Shown piece after piece: positions 37,101 to 45,473 of a stretch of DNA of 64,000 nt; position 1 is the first letter of the stretch; each line of letters begins with the position of its first letter. A model generated the notes under the pieces. The model was given only the letters and a program-made list of their open reading frames with translations, was not told where the DNA came from and ran no database searches. Origin of the DNA: Nostoc carneum NIES-2107 (GTDB lineage Bacteria; Cyanobacteriota; Cyanobacteriia; Cyanobacteriales; Nostocaceae); the NCBI GenBank assembly GCA_002368155.1, contig AP018183.1, forward strand, positions 1-64,000. Direction: 5' to 3'. Made by a program: the position numbers and the translations under genes.

Positions 37101-37887
37101 CAGCACCGGCTGTACCGATGACAGCAATGTCAGTTTGTCCAGAACGCCATAAGAAAATTGCTGTGAGTAGAGACTTAAGCGCCCCCTCACAGAGAATCAC
37201 TACTTTCGCTCTTTTAGTATTGGGGTGTTTCCAGCAAAATAGTGGTAATTCACCATTTGGTAGTTGTGGCCCCGTTCCTCCCTGACTCATACCACTCAGC
37301 CAGATGTATTTGGGGTTAGTACGCAAAGTGGCAATTTGAAAGCCAGTGATTTGAAAATCAGGATCTAGGGCTGCGATCGCTATCCCCTCCCTGCCTAAAA
37401 GCTTACCAAAGGGGGAAATGCCAGGGAGGTCGGATGTTATGCCAAGGGGAGCATAAAGACCTGGTTCCCAACTTCTTAGCCAACCTAACGTTTCTAGCCA
37501 GTGAATTTCGTCAGTACTCAATTGCCTATTCTCTTGTAGATGCAAGGCGTGTTGAGTACTCAAAGTTGTCACAGATGTTTGCAACAGCAGTCCGAATAGT
37601 TTATTGCGTTTCTCTATACTCAACCACTGCTTGACCTTGCTATTGCCTGAGTGGTATTGCTGTCGAAATTCTAGTTTCTTTTCTTGAGAGTAGTGACTGC
37701 TGTCGTCCTTAACAAATAAACCGCCCATGTCATTACGCAGCAACTTGATGAAGCGATAACCTGTGGGTGCATCCTGTTGGCTAAAACTCCGCAAGCACTC
37801 AATTAAGCCATTGACATAGATGGCACAGCCATGATGGTTGCCGCAGACGGGACAGAGATTGCGTTTGGAAGTGTACTGACGTTTCAT
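34183..37887 (-). CDS. CyRepA1-like plasmid replication protein (primase-helicase layout)
   Basis: A 1234-residue protein. A zinc finger lies at 12-28 (CPVCGNHHGCAIYVNG). A TOPRIM-like DUF3854-type domain spans 225-330 (ILCEGALKSLLTAIFLW; MPDAGASLNPHIAKANE). Helicase-like motifs follow: Walker A SPTGTSKSYDAG (about 532) and a motif VI-like RQCIGRLRADNRT (about 1025). A helical C-terminus with an HTH-like GISQGYISKLASEF (about 1105) ends the protein. The length and order fit the large cyanobacterial plasmid replication proteins called CyRepA1; the name is from memory. The repeat-rich region just upstream of its start supports a role in initiation. Confidence 0.8.
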   Translation of the reverse strand: MKRQYTSKRNLCPVCGNHHGCAIYVNGLIECLRSFSQQDAPTGYRFIKLLRNDMGGLFVKDDSSHYSQEKKLEFRQQYHSGNSKVKQWLSIEKRNKLFGLLLQTSVTTLSTQHALHLQENRQLSTDEIHWLETLGWLRSWEPGLYAPLGITSDLPGISPFGKLLGREGIAIAALDPDFQITGFQIATLRTNPKYIWLSGMSQGGTGPQLPNGELPLFCWKHPNTKRAKVVILCEGALKSLLTAIFLWRSGQTDIAVIGTAGAAHYGEKTLKDYLKRLRPKEIRLMPDAGASLNPHIAKANEQTLQQCRSQKYHLAVGDWGQLETKEHLDIDELLAAGRQTEIKLITTAAYLNRCHIHHQIRKLLKAGSFHRVEDKLIELRPAPDSTENLDLIRQYARGVEYCRKGGYQVGVTWNNDTLQPEDFFALCPEAIQKALAAFDREWGMLYKLKLWFRRMVARYRPKNGFGLPNPVHRSIDQIKDEKITSTTIEYKPGKLPRWGDFEHPPNIVFKKGQRLQVYKEAIAAGWKHILDKSPTGTSKSYDAGIVQPETLGVEKLWYFTTHARNVTTETIERNYKYLDVRNSGMVWDSTPNGKQYLRWPKNGELADTPGNCHRSSIFAALRNKNISIQEGTENPVCSTCHLLEACRSLTGAGFGHRFMRREALKCDRIRAHPDSAPGTDNFDWSNSGVFWDEAMRTVQPITKIAASLKDLNQVIAQITVYYPQINTQLQPMWMLLRQCLTGEIKQPLYGWNDTAVREMLGELPDNLDEIIAVATEILHPNLEHLFNTTGEYGANLNDLPKTLRKRFGEKSFEITQKIQQDIPLDWVVPFLQIWGRQIPGNFRIEHGQLLISIRNERHISIAQAATWNVYLDATASPEYLALWMGINSEEILTIEQEVSVKKNLKIIQITGLGQVSKNRTDYCQSRVNALRAELSVKHSDIKFIDFVKFCQEGDGGWFRDSRGSNDFKDVSALGTFGIPYQNIGSLEALYLTLSNRDFGSQSTIDSQEFNSFIDWSTQAEIRQCIGRLRADNRTKEQLYFYFCADYDLSFINQEIEILNAASITIEAGSKDEKSWWKIKQSVKELWEKGQKITQSTVEAVSGISQGYISKLASEFGGCWKKWLKIFLSLLDAYNSTRNNSERESHSLEEDTNSIEIYVTSLVVDWQLNDDYLSEISSDYQNLDQQYCQLILKTTTLEMQAKIITVLLSILPKPWHQDFLLDVMGQAPDLTAVSR

Positions 37888-37968
37888 GACGCAGGGACAG
37901 AGCTTTGCTGCTCCAATTAGCGAAATTTATATGCGTCACTAGAATACCGTTTCACTTTTTTTGGCTAA

Positions 37969-38220
37969 AAAAGTACTCAAAGATCAATATGATCAATATG
38001 ATCAGGTGAGTACTTTTGGACGAAACCCTTATTTGATAAGCATTTAAAAAAAGTAACTATCACAGCAGGGGGCGTTATTATCACGCCAGGGGGCGTTATT
38101 ATCACGCCAGGGGGCGATAATTTTGATTTAAAACAAAAAGTTGAGTACTCAAAAATCTTATTATCACGCCAGGGGGCGATAATTTTGATTTAAAGCAAAA
38201 AGTTGAGTACTCAAAAACCT
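37969..38220. other. Candidate plasmid replication origin with 21-bp iterons
   Basis: cagggggcg occurs at 38066, 38087, 38108 and 38170, the first three spaced exactly 21 bp apart within near-identical ttattatcacgc units. A 62-bp unit is repeated at 38096 and 38158. The palindrome ttgagtactcaa lies at 38141-38152 and 38203-38214, and again inside the rep gene at 37552. Short gatcaatat repeats lie at 37982-38004. The region sits upstream of the CyRepA1-like gene, as iteron origins often do. Confidence 0.6.
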
Positions 38221-38261
38221 TTAAAACTTTAGAGAGCTTGGTTGACCGACGAGCAATGCCG

Positions 38262-38896
38262 CGCAAGCCCCTAGTTTCTAACTTTGATCCATTACCTACA
38301 TTTTTTTCTAACTGGCGATCGCTCTAAAATCTGATTTTGTAACCCTGATTCTTGTGTGACCTCAATAAACATTGATAAATAAGAACCAGAGTAAAGCCTT
38401 CAAACCCTGACTTCATAAGCTTTTCATAGGTGTGGGGCTGCTAGCGGAAATATCTCAAAATATAGTTAATCAGAAAAAGCTGAAAGCCTCATTAATCAGT
38501 TAACTCTTTATCACCCAAAAATTTATGAGGAAAGTTGCGTGGGAAACCCACGCCAGTCCGCACAACGGGGAACCACTGCGGTCTTCTCCCAAGGGGAGAC
38601 GCTACGTGTAGCTTGCTTCCACGAAGTGGTACGGTATAGCTTCTCTATGAGAGGCTGCGCCCTAAGCGAAGCTATGCCGTAGGCTTTACGCTTAGAGCGA
38701 GTCCGCGTACTCCTACGGAGAAGCAAGCTACGCGCAGCGTCTCGTAGAGAGCGTTTGAGGTTTCTCCAAGTGGAGCAAGTGGCGTAGGAACCCTCCGCTC
38801 AGACTTCTCTTTGCAAGCGGCTGGCTCGACTTGAGCGAACCATCTGTCCCATGTCTCTCTTGTATGCGAGGCTCTCTGCAAAGGGTAGCTTTTTGA
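38262..38896. repeat. Mosaic of Nostoc short interspersed palindromic repeats
   Basis: From about 38521 to 38890 the sequence is a dense run of GC-rich short repeats (gcttctctatgagaggctgc, gctacgcgcagcgtctcg, ctcctacggagaagc) with many local hairpins. Apparent small reading frames here are repeat artefacts. Between 38262 and 38520 I see no gene. Confidence 0.65.
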
Positions 38897-40462
38897 TCAA
38901 GCTAAAATTTCTCTAAGCTTAGTTGCGTACTTTTCAGGAATCGGTTGATTTCTACCCTCATTTTCAATATCCCTGATCCAACTCTGACTCATCCCTACGG
39001 ACTGAGCAAGCTTCCTTTGACTGATTCGTTTGGCTGTTCTTAAAAGCCGGACAATATCTCCTGTAAGCTCCTTATTTTGGTCTAAATCTATGATTTTTGG
39101 AACATCACTTGTTTTTGAAGATGTTTTTACTAATTTAGGAGTACTGGCTGAGGTGAGAGTTTCGTGATTTTTTTTCTGGCATTGGGAATTGCCAGAGACT
39201 TCATTGCTTTTGGGAGTTTTGAATTGATTTTGATGTCTTTGAGCAGATAGAGGAAGCTTAAAAGTCAACTTTGCTGGAAATAAAATGTTCTGAATATAGT
39301 TATCTGGCAAGCGCTTAGTTCCTAGTAACTGCTGATTTCTTTGTTTAGCAGGTAGGCAACTCAATTCATCTGGCATCGCCCATAAAGGTCTAAGCCACTG
39401 TGGGTAGCTTTCATCATCAAACTCTACTTTGATACCAACTTTATCTTTTAAAACTAGCAATGCTTCTTCTAAATTTTCTTTCAGTCTCCAACCATAACGA
39501 TAATCATTGACTGCTTGTTCTATTTGATAGGACGGTAAAACGTTGCTCAATAGGCTATGAACTGTGTAAATCCCATTCTTGTGAGCGCGGCTATTTTGAA
39601 TAATGTACAATGCTAGGCTAGATGCTAGTTTATGTTGATGTGGATCTAGATCAAAGACTTGTTTCGGGATAAATCCATACTGGTACAAAGCGGTTCTCGA
39701 TTGCTCACCTTGGGAATTGAGGAAATTGTAAGTCCAAAGACCTGGTTGTACGCGGATGATCGCTTCGCAAAGATCATCATCTTCCCCGAACAAATTTGGT
39801 TGACTATATTCCTGGACGCTCACTATCCAAAGTAGGCAGCGCTCTTTGATACAAAGATTTAACTCTCCTTCATACCAGTGGATAACTGCACCTAAAGTCC
39901 CTACTACCAAAGCTAAGTCTGCGATCGCCTTCAGTCTTTGAGATTTTGTTAGTTTTTTACTTTTATATATCTTCAGTGTTTTGATCAGTTCTGAACCTCG
40001 CAACACAAATGGTTGCTTCCAAGGTTCTGCTTGTGCAGCTGCATATGTAGCGAATACAGCATGAAGTCTTGCTGCCATCACACCATATTGCTCCAGAATT
40101 TGATGTTCGGCAAGGTCTGAGATGTATTGTGGTTGATGCTCTTGTTTGTGCAGAATGTAAAATTCAATATAACGACCCTTCCCAAATGGTTTTTGGAAGT
40201 AAAGGCTGCCATTACTGTACTGGCTCCAGTCTGGGTGTTTTAAGTAGGCTTGAGTGGCACTAATAATTGGTGCGCCTGTTGCGGTCATCTCGTAGTTTTT
40301 GCTGATAAACAGTGGTGGTTTTGTAAAAGGAAGGTTCTTCGGTTTTCTAAGACGCTTGGTTGTTTTTGCTGTAGATGGTACTTCTAATCCAGATATTCCT
40401 AGTTGATAGTTTGCTGATTGAGGGTCAGCTAACTCTATTTTATTATGTTTGACCGACATCAA
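38897..40462 (-). CDS. Plasmid protein with C-terminal XRE-type HTH
   Basis: A 521-residue protein. The C-terminus (about 465-521) is a helix-turn-helix of the Cro/XRE type (AKRISQRKLAQSVGMSQSWI). The N-terminal 350 residues have aromatic-rich stretches (GSLYFQKPFGKGRYIEFYIL; YGFIPKQVFDLDPHQHKLA) without a recognised family, joined by a low-complexity linker. Possibly a plasmid replication or copy-control protein; its position beside the origin candidate fits, but no family evidence is visible. Confidence 0.6.
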   Translation of the reverse strand: MMSVKHNKIELADPQSANYQLGISGLEVPSTAKTTKRLRKPKNLPFTKPPLFISKNYEMTATGAPIISATQAYLKHPDWSQYSNGSLYFQKPFGKGRYIEFYILHKQEHQPQYISDLAEHQILEQYGVMAARLHAVFATYAAAQAEPWKQPFVLRGSELIKTLKIYKSKKLTKSQRLKAIADLALVVGTLGAVIHWYEGELNLCIKERCLLWIVSVQEYSQPNLFGEDDDLCEAIIRVQPGLWTYNFLNSQGEQSRTALYQYGFIPKQVFDLDPHQHKLASSLALYIIQNSRAHKNGIYTVHSLLSNVLPSYQIEQAVNDYRYGWRLKENLEEALLVLKDKVGIKVEFDDESYPQWLRPLWAMPDELSCLPAKQRNQQLLGTKRLPDNYIQNILFPAKLTFKLPLSAQRHQNQFKTPKSNEVSGNSQCQKKNHETLTSASTPKLVKTSSKTSDVPKIIDLDQNKELTGDIVRLLRTAKRISQRKLAQSVGMSQSWIRDIENEGRNQPIPEKYATKLREILA

Positions 40463-41014
40463 AACTGCCCTCCCCAGCCATGTAAGATATGTGTTAGAGA
40501 ATTGAGTTGAGCAGTAAATGTCAACATTATTTTCAAGTTATTATCTAAGGCTTTAAGCCATATTGCTTTCAATGCCAAAAATTGTAAATGATTTGAATTA
40601 AATTTAGAAATGTCTGCTTTTTTACTCATGGACGAAACCAGATTTTACAAATTGTTCTTTGAACGAGTGAGCAGCAAATTTTGCACTACTACAGGTTAGT
40701 AATTACTAAGTTTATGTAACAGGAATTGAATACTTAATTATTGGGAAAATTTTTTATTAAAAATTGTAATTAATCTCTGAAAATACTTATCTCTCCTGAA
40801 ATTTTAGCTCACTAATAAGCTAACTTTGACTTATCTAGCGTATAATAAAACTTATGTATATCTGACAAATATAGTTATTTTTTTAGAGATTTAGGTGTAT
40901 ATTCATCCTTTAAATGAACATTTGTAGTAGTTCTATATAGGCTTTTGGAATGGTATTGAAATGTTTAAGCAAATAATTTCTGTTTACATAACAGCGAATA
41001 TAGTTTCGCTTTGG
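40463..41014. other. AT-rich intergenic region, no gene seen
   Basis: About 550 bp of AT-rich sequence between two minus-strand genes. No ORF, hairpin or repeat could be supported. It probably holds the promoter of the 40462 gene, but no clear box could be chosen. Confidence 0.4.
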
Positions 41015-42004
41015 TCAAGCAATTTCTGAAACTTGAATATCAATAATCTCCTGATGAATCTGCGTATTGTGGGATTCTTCGCTTTTAAGAACAGCTGCTT
41101 TTAAAATATTTGTAACCCAATCAACCACAACTAAACCAGACTCTTTGGCAGCATCTTGTATTAATGGCTGTAAATATGCAGGCAGTTGCAGAGCTAAAGT
41201 AAAGCTTTCTTGTGAGGTTGGCCGAGACTGATTGATTTCATCTAATTCTGCTTGTCGATGAGTCCAGAATTTGCATGACTGTGCCCGTTGATTACCGTCT
41301 TTTTCGATAAAGCTTAATTTCCCTAGTTGATAGCAATAGAAACTGTGGGGGTCATCAACAAACTCTTTGCTGCAATGAAGACAGTTCCAGCAGCTACGCT
41401 CATCTGATGGTTTAGAGTTGTTAGTTGATTGTTGTAGATTAGGAGTTTTATTTTTCCTAGATTTGGTTACTACATTACCTTGCTGATATTCTTTGGCAAC
41501 TTGGGCAACGTGGATAGATGTCACTTTGCCACTAGGAGCTGTGGAAACTGCTTTATTCCAAGCTTCTCGTTGTTTTTCAGGAGGTAGTACTGTTAGAGGA
41601 CGGGCTTGGCGCTCATTGGCGGGAAGAATTTGTGCGCCATGGCGCACATTTTCATAAACTGAGGCTGCCTCCATCAGTTGATAAGCCGAACGTCGTGACA
41701 TCTCCCAACGATTAATGCAATATTCCTCAAAATTTTTGTAGTGTTGCCGATATAAACGTTGATCTTGAATCTGGCGTAAGGCTTGTCCTATTTCCCAAAA
41801 TGCTCTTAATCCACGTTCTACTTTAGCTTCTAACCTCCTTAGTTCCTGCGCCTCAGCCTCGCTGATAATTTCGCTGTTTTGTATATTTTCACCATTAGTC
41901 TTGTTATATTCATGGTCTTTCTTTAAATCCACTGGCTCACAATCGGGTGTGGAAGTAAGAAGATTAAGTTTATCCAAATTAATGGCAGAGCTAGAGGATG
42001 ACAT
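41015..42004 (-). CDS. Plasmid protein, possible partition/replication factor with zinc finger
   Basis: A 329-residue protein. Residues 50-130 (LRRLEAKVERGLRAFWEIGQ; YKNFEEYCINRWEMSRRSAY) resemble a helical domain found in DNA-binding plasmid proteins (a DUF3102-like or ParB-adjacent fold, inferred). A zinc-finger-like segment lies at about 205-250 (CWNCLHCSKEF, FYCYQLGK, CKFW). The C-terminus (LQLPAYLQPLIQDAAKESGL) resembles an RHH-like tail. Two copies of a 13-bp palindrome lie upstream (42109-42144). Autoregulation is plausible. Confidence 0.55.
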   Translation of the reverse strand: MSSSSSAINLDKLNLLTSTPDCEPVDLKKDHEYNKTNGENIQNSEIISEAEAQELRRLEAKVERGLRAFWEIGQALRQIQDQRLYRQHYKNFEEYCINRWEMSRRSAYQLMEAASVYENVRHGAQILPANERQARPLTVLPPEKQREAWNKAVSTAPSGKVTSIHVAQVAKEYQQGNVVTKSRKNKTPNLQQSTNNSKPSDERSCWNCLHCSKEFVDDPHSFYCYQLGKLSFIEKDGNQRAQSCKFWTHRQAELDEINQSRPTSQESFTLALQLPAYLQPLIQDAAKESGLVVVDWVTNILKAAVLKSEESHNTQIHQEIIDIQVSEIA

Positions 42005-42108
42005 TAATATGTTTTCTCCTCTGATAAGGTTTTAAGTCTTTGTTTAAACTAGAGGTATACTGAACTATGCTGTGATTAACAGATATTTTTGTATACATAG
42101 TATTTCTT

Positions 42109-42144
42109 TTGCACTGTGCAATACTTACTATTGCACAGTGCAAT
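42109..42144. promoter_or_regulatory. Twin palindromes upstream of the 42004 gene
   Basis: ttgcactgtgcaa (42109-42121) and attgcacagtgcaat (42130-42144) share a 13-bp palindrome, ttgcacWgtgcaa, centred 22 bp apart (about two helical turns). Likely an operator, about 105-140 bp upstream of the minus-strand start. Confidence 0.55.
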
Positions 42145-42383
42145 AATAATTACATAGCTGCTTAAATTTTCTTAATATTTATAATTTGTATCCTACAATA
42201 CAGAATGTTAAAATTAGAGGTCTAGTCTAGCAGTATAAAAGTAGCAGATTTAACAACAAATACGATTTAACTATGATGTTGTACGTATGCTTATTTGGAG
42301 AAGTAGGCATGTATAGCCCAAAATGCCTGTATTAAGGGCTAATTCGTAAAGAAAATCTTAAGGACACCCAATTCATTACTGGG

Positions 42384-42474
42384 TAAGCTAATCGTCATTC
42401 ATTTTTCCGGGATGAGTCGCTTGTGGTCAGCGGTTCAGCCTTGGGGTTATGCAACTTAAATGCTCATTAGCTTA
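42384..42474. ncRNA. Candidate structured RNA
   Basis: taagctaat (42384-42392) and attagctta (42466-42474) form a 9-bp closing stem around a 73-nt GC-richer interior in an AT-rich 870-bp gap. No ORF fits it. The strand is unknown and no known family recognised. The rest of the gap holds nothing I can support. Confidence 0.3.
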
Positions 42475-42876
42475 TAGCTTTCGCAGGATAAAGACTTGAT
42501 TAATTCAAATTCCTGAAACCCTTACGATACGAAGAGTTTACTTAAGTTTACAAATTAGCTCTAAAACCAAGACAGCAAAAATAAGTATTGTTGAAAATTC
42601 CTAAGACTGAGATAAATTAATCACCGTGCTAAGAGCTTTCCAGATTTGATGGTATTAGGCTGAAAGTAGCCCTAAGAATCTGGAGATTTAGGAAATAAAT
42701 TTGTGCTTGTCTATTTCTTTACAATCAGTTGGGGTAGCTGAAACCCTTGTAAATATTAGAATTTTAGTCTTAAATTAGTTATATTAAAATTAGCAATCTA
42801 AGCCCACAACAGCTGCCCTAGTATCCTTTAGTGGTTAGTATCCAGTGGTATAAATACTAAATTAAATTAAGTAAGT

Positions 42877-43329
42877 ATGAAACCTCAAGTATCAGTTGCC
42901 ACTTTTAATTCCGGGTCTTCTACAATGCAGGAACGCCAGAAACGATTAGCTCAGTTGGTTGAGCAGCTGTTAAAAGATGGCTGGACTCAAACGACCTTAT
43001 CTGAAGCGCTGGGTGTAGATTTCACAACAGTTTATCGGTGGTTGAAAGGAAAAACTGTTCCCGAAGCTGATTCTAGGAACTTTCAGCGGTTAGCAAAGGT
43101 AACTGGTGGCGATAGTGAATCATTACAGCTTTATTTAGATGGAGAAATTTCCTTATCGACATACTGCCAAGGTTTAGAGAAACAAAAATTGCAAGGTATA
43201 AAAAAACGTAAAACTTTGAGTTCTGAAGAGATTAAAAGAGAAGTCTTAGCACAAATTTATTTACTCGATCCAGCAGATATTGCAGAAGTAATTTCTACAA
43301 GTGTAGCATTTTTAATTAAACGGGCTTAA
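42877..43329 (+). CDS. XRE-family HTH regulator
   Basis: A 150-residue protein (or 134 from ATG 42925). Residues 20-75 form a Cro-type HTH (WTQTTLSEALGVDFTTVYRW), with KGKTVPEADSRNFQRLAKVT following. The C-terminus (AQIYLLDPADIAEVISTSVA) is a helical dimerisation or sensing region. It stands alone between the operator/RNA region and the AIPR-like gene. Likely a plasmid regulator. Confidence 0.75.
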   Translation: MKPQVSVATFNSGSSTMQERQKRLAQLVEQLLKDGWTQTTLSEALGVDFTTVYRWLKGKTVPEADSRNFQRLAKVTGGDSESLQLYLDGEISLSTYCQGLEKQKLQGIKKRKTLSSEEIKREVLAQIYLLDPADIAEVISTSVAFLIKRA

Positions 43330-43472
43330 TCTAATTATATTTGTATTTATCTAATAAGTATAAGTATAAACGCTAAAGGGTGATCGCCAGTTATAAGAAA
43401 ATGTGGGTAATGACAAGGCTTCTAACCGTGCGATCGCTTACTTACGGCACTGCGATGATGGAGATGCTTTTT

Positions 43473-43516
43473 TGGAAAGCGCATTTTGCAATCGAAGTCT
43501 AACAATACGCTTTCCA
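43473..43516 (-). terminator. Inverted repeat after the AIPR-like gene
   Basis: tggaaagcg (43473-43481) and cgctttcca (43508-43516) are a perfect 9-bp inverted repeat 10 bp past the stop of the minus-strand gene ending at 43526. There is no strong T run, so termination is only plausible. Confidence 0.35.
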
Positions 43517-43525
43517 CCATAGTAA

Positions 43526-44728
43526 TCAATTCACTAGTTTCAAATCTTCGCGCTTGGTGTTTGAGCCAACCATCTTGATCAACTGCTGATTCAAGTAGCT
43601 TTGCGCTGAAACATAAAGGTTATCCCAAATTACCGGATTGCGGCAAATTTTAGTCCCAACTGTATTCCCAGCTAATTTTTCTGACACCAAGTATTTCCTG
43701 TAATAGTTAGTCCACAGATGTTGCAGGAAATCAAGAGCGAACTCATCAAAAGGAATGATCCAATTGTACTGTTCGTCCAAAAATACCCGATAAGCAGCAA
43801 CAATGGGCATAGCAATATCAGCAGGTGCGCTAAACCCAAAAGAATATCGGCTGTCGGGCAAGAGCGTATTCTTACGTGGGTCAATTGAGGCTAAGTCAAT
43901 GATTCCTTTTTTTCTGGGCTTGGTGATATGTTCCTCAATAGTCTTAAACAATTGTTGCTCAATCCATAATGCTTTTGGCAGTAGCGGCAGTAATTTCGAT
44001 AGTCTTTGTCTTTCCGCTTCACTCAAGGACGGTGTATTGCTCACAGGTGGGTGTTTGGTTCTACTCTTGCTGTCTGGGTTGTATTTGTTTCTGTCCAGGC
44101 AATTCATCAACTTAATTAAATGGTTGACGTTGCATTGGGGACTTTTGGGTGCACCGCTTTGGTTTTGGTAATAGGCAATGCGGAATTTGGTTTCTTGGTC
44201 ACGCTCTAGTTGCGCTAAAAACTGTTTAATGAATTTATAATCACCCCTGGCATTGACTTTTGAGCGCGCATCTACAGGGGCAGATGTATTGGATGCTAAG
44301 GCGATATCTTTGGCTTCATCCTCACTTAGCCCAATATGAATGGTAACTTTAACCCTGGCTTTGGAGAGGTCAAACTTGTAGCCTCTGGCCTGTTGAAAGG
44401 CTAAAATTGTATGCCCCCCGTTAATGATGCCATCACTACCGCCTTCTTGTGCCTCAAGGATTTCTAAGTCTAGCTGTGTCTTTTTACTATTGGGCTTAAC
44501 CTTATTTGCACACAACAAGATTCCACTATGCCGCTCAAAGAATTTTTCGGGTTCAGTGGTCAATGAGTCGTAGATTTGTCTGTAAGTGGAACTTTTGCGG
44601 TTAGGTTCTCTGATATTTGGCTCTAATGGAAGGTCAGTGGGAAAGGTGTCTACATGGGCGGTAGCGACAATGCAGTTAGAATTTGCATTGAAATACTGAT
44701 CTACTTTTAAAGCCCAATTTTTTGGCAT
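43526..44728 (-). CDS. AIPR-like (abortive infection) protein
   Basis: A 400-residue protein. Key stretches are GILLCANKV (about 75), DGIINGGHTILAFQ (about 98-110), KARVKVTIHIGLSEDEAKDI (about 124) and ALASNTSAPVDARSK (about 147). This NGG-Q/H then N-S/T-V-D order fits the AIPR family linked to phage abortive infection; the same fold occurs near phosphorothioation-dependent systems. No partner defence gene is adjacent. Its upstream side is bordered by an IS left end at 44809. Confidence 0.65.
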   Translation of the reverse strand: MPKNWALKVDQYFNANSNCIVATAHVDTFPTDLPLEPNIREPNRKSSTYRQIYDSLTTEPEKFFERHSGILLCANKVKPNSKKTQLDLEILEAQEGGSDGIINGGHTILAFQQARGYKFDLSKARVKVTIHIGLSEDEAKDIALASNTSAPVDARSKVNARGDYKFIKQFLAQLERDQETKFRIAYYQNQSGAPKSPQCNVNHLIKLMNCLDRNKYNPDSKSRTKHPPVSNTPSLSEAERQRLSKLLPLLPKALWIEQQLFKTIEEHITKPRKKGIIDLASIDPRKNTLLPDSRYSFGFSAPADIAMPIVAAYRVFLDEQYNWIIPFDEFALDFLQHLWTNYYRKYLVSEKLAGNTVGTKICRNPVIWDNLYVSAQSYLNQQLIKMVGSNTKREDLKLVN

Positions 44729-44810
44729 AGTTTTTCTAATGTAAGGAGTGCAGCTTCTTCAAAGAAGAATACAAAATTCAGAATCAAATGGCACGAAAGA
44801 AATTTAAAAC

Positions 44811-44949
44811 TGTACGTTCGCTCATTTTTAAAGGGTGAGAGGAATTAATGCCTTACTGTTAAAGGAAACAATACGATTTTGGATATCCTAAAAGCATCAC
44901 CGTGTAATACATGGAAAAAGGAAAAAAGCCCTTTCCATGTATTACATGG
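44811..44949. repeat. Left inverted end with two palindromes
   Basis: It contains ccgtgtaatacatgg (44900-44914) and ccatgtattacatgg (44935-44949), 35 bp apart. A further site cgatgtaatacacgg (45027-45041) abuts the regulator start. The right end shows the same 35-bp spacing. Confidence 0.75.
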
Positions 44950-45041
44950 AAGCTATGGCTCATTAACATCTCATCTGTAATACTGAATATTACACTTTAA
45001 ACTTCACTAATTTGGGGTTAAACTTACGATGTAATACACGG

Positions 45042-45437
45042 ATGAGGCGAATGTTAAAGCGGGATATTCAAGGGAAGTTCGCCCTCAAAGACGATGATTA
45101 TCGTCAAGTGCGCTCTTTAAGATTAACGGATGAAACCTGGAAGGCTTTGGGGATCGCTGCCGAATGCTTGGGTATGACTAGAGCTGATTACGTTGAACAG
45201 GTGATTAGAAGGAATGCTCATCCAAGTATTACACGGGAAAAAAAGTTGGCACATAAAGCCAAAACTAGTGTTGTTGAAGTTGCGACCATGCCTCTAAAGG
45301 TGGCAACACTCGAAAGTTTACGTAACCAAGTAATATTGGAGTTGAAGTTAGGTAAGCAATCACCGGGCTACAAAGCAGCACTCAAAGCCCTCAATCATTT
45401 TATTGTGGTACTAAATAGCGAGTATACACAACAGTAG
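45042..45437 (+). CDS. Small DNA-binding protein (RHH-like) inside the IS
   Basis: About 131 residues from ATG 45042 (also ATG 45051 at MLKRDIQGK). It is paralogous to 26884-27309: MLKRDIQGKFALKDDDYRQV, then RSLRLTDETWKALGIAAECL and MTRADYVEQVI. The C-terminal ELKLGKQSPGYKAALKALNH is also shared. An operator-like palindrome ends at 45041, right at the start codon, and one lies inside the gene at 45223-45237, matching the position in the paralogue. Probably an autorepressor that also binds the element's end arrays. Confidence 0.7.
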   Translation: MRRMLKRDIQGKFALKDDDYRQVRSLRLTDETWKALGIAAECLGMTRADYVEQVIRRNAHPSITREKKLAHKAKTSVVEVATMPLKVATLESLRNQVILELKLGKQSPGYKAALKALNHFIVVLNSEYTQQ

Positions 45438-45473
45438 GAATTCGCTGTTTTGTATCAGTAAGCGGGGAAAACA

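Noticed and set aside
38066-38178. Regular repeats that could be a CRISPR array
   Set aside because: Repeats are 21 bp apart with no variable spacers, lie by a rep gene and have no cas genes; iterons fit better.
38523-38881. Two small reading frames
   Set aside because: They lie wholly in short interspersed repeats.
41628-41648. 18-bp palindrome tgtgcgccatggcgcaca in the 41015-42004 gene
   Set aside because: It encodes ordinary codons within the gene and no second copy was seen, so an operator cannot be argued.
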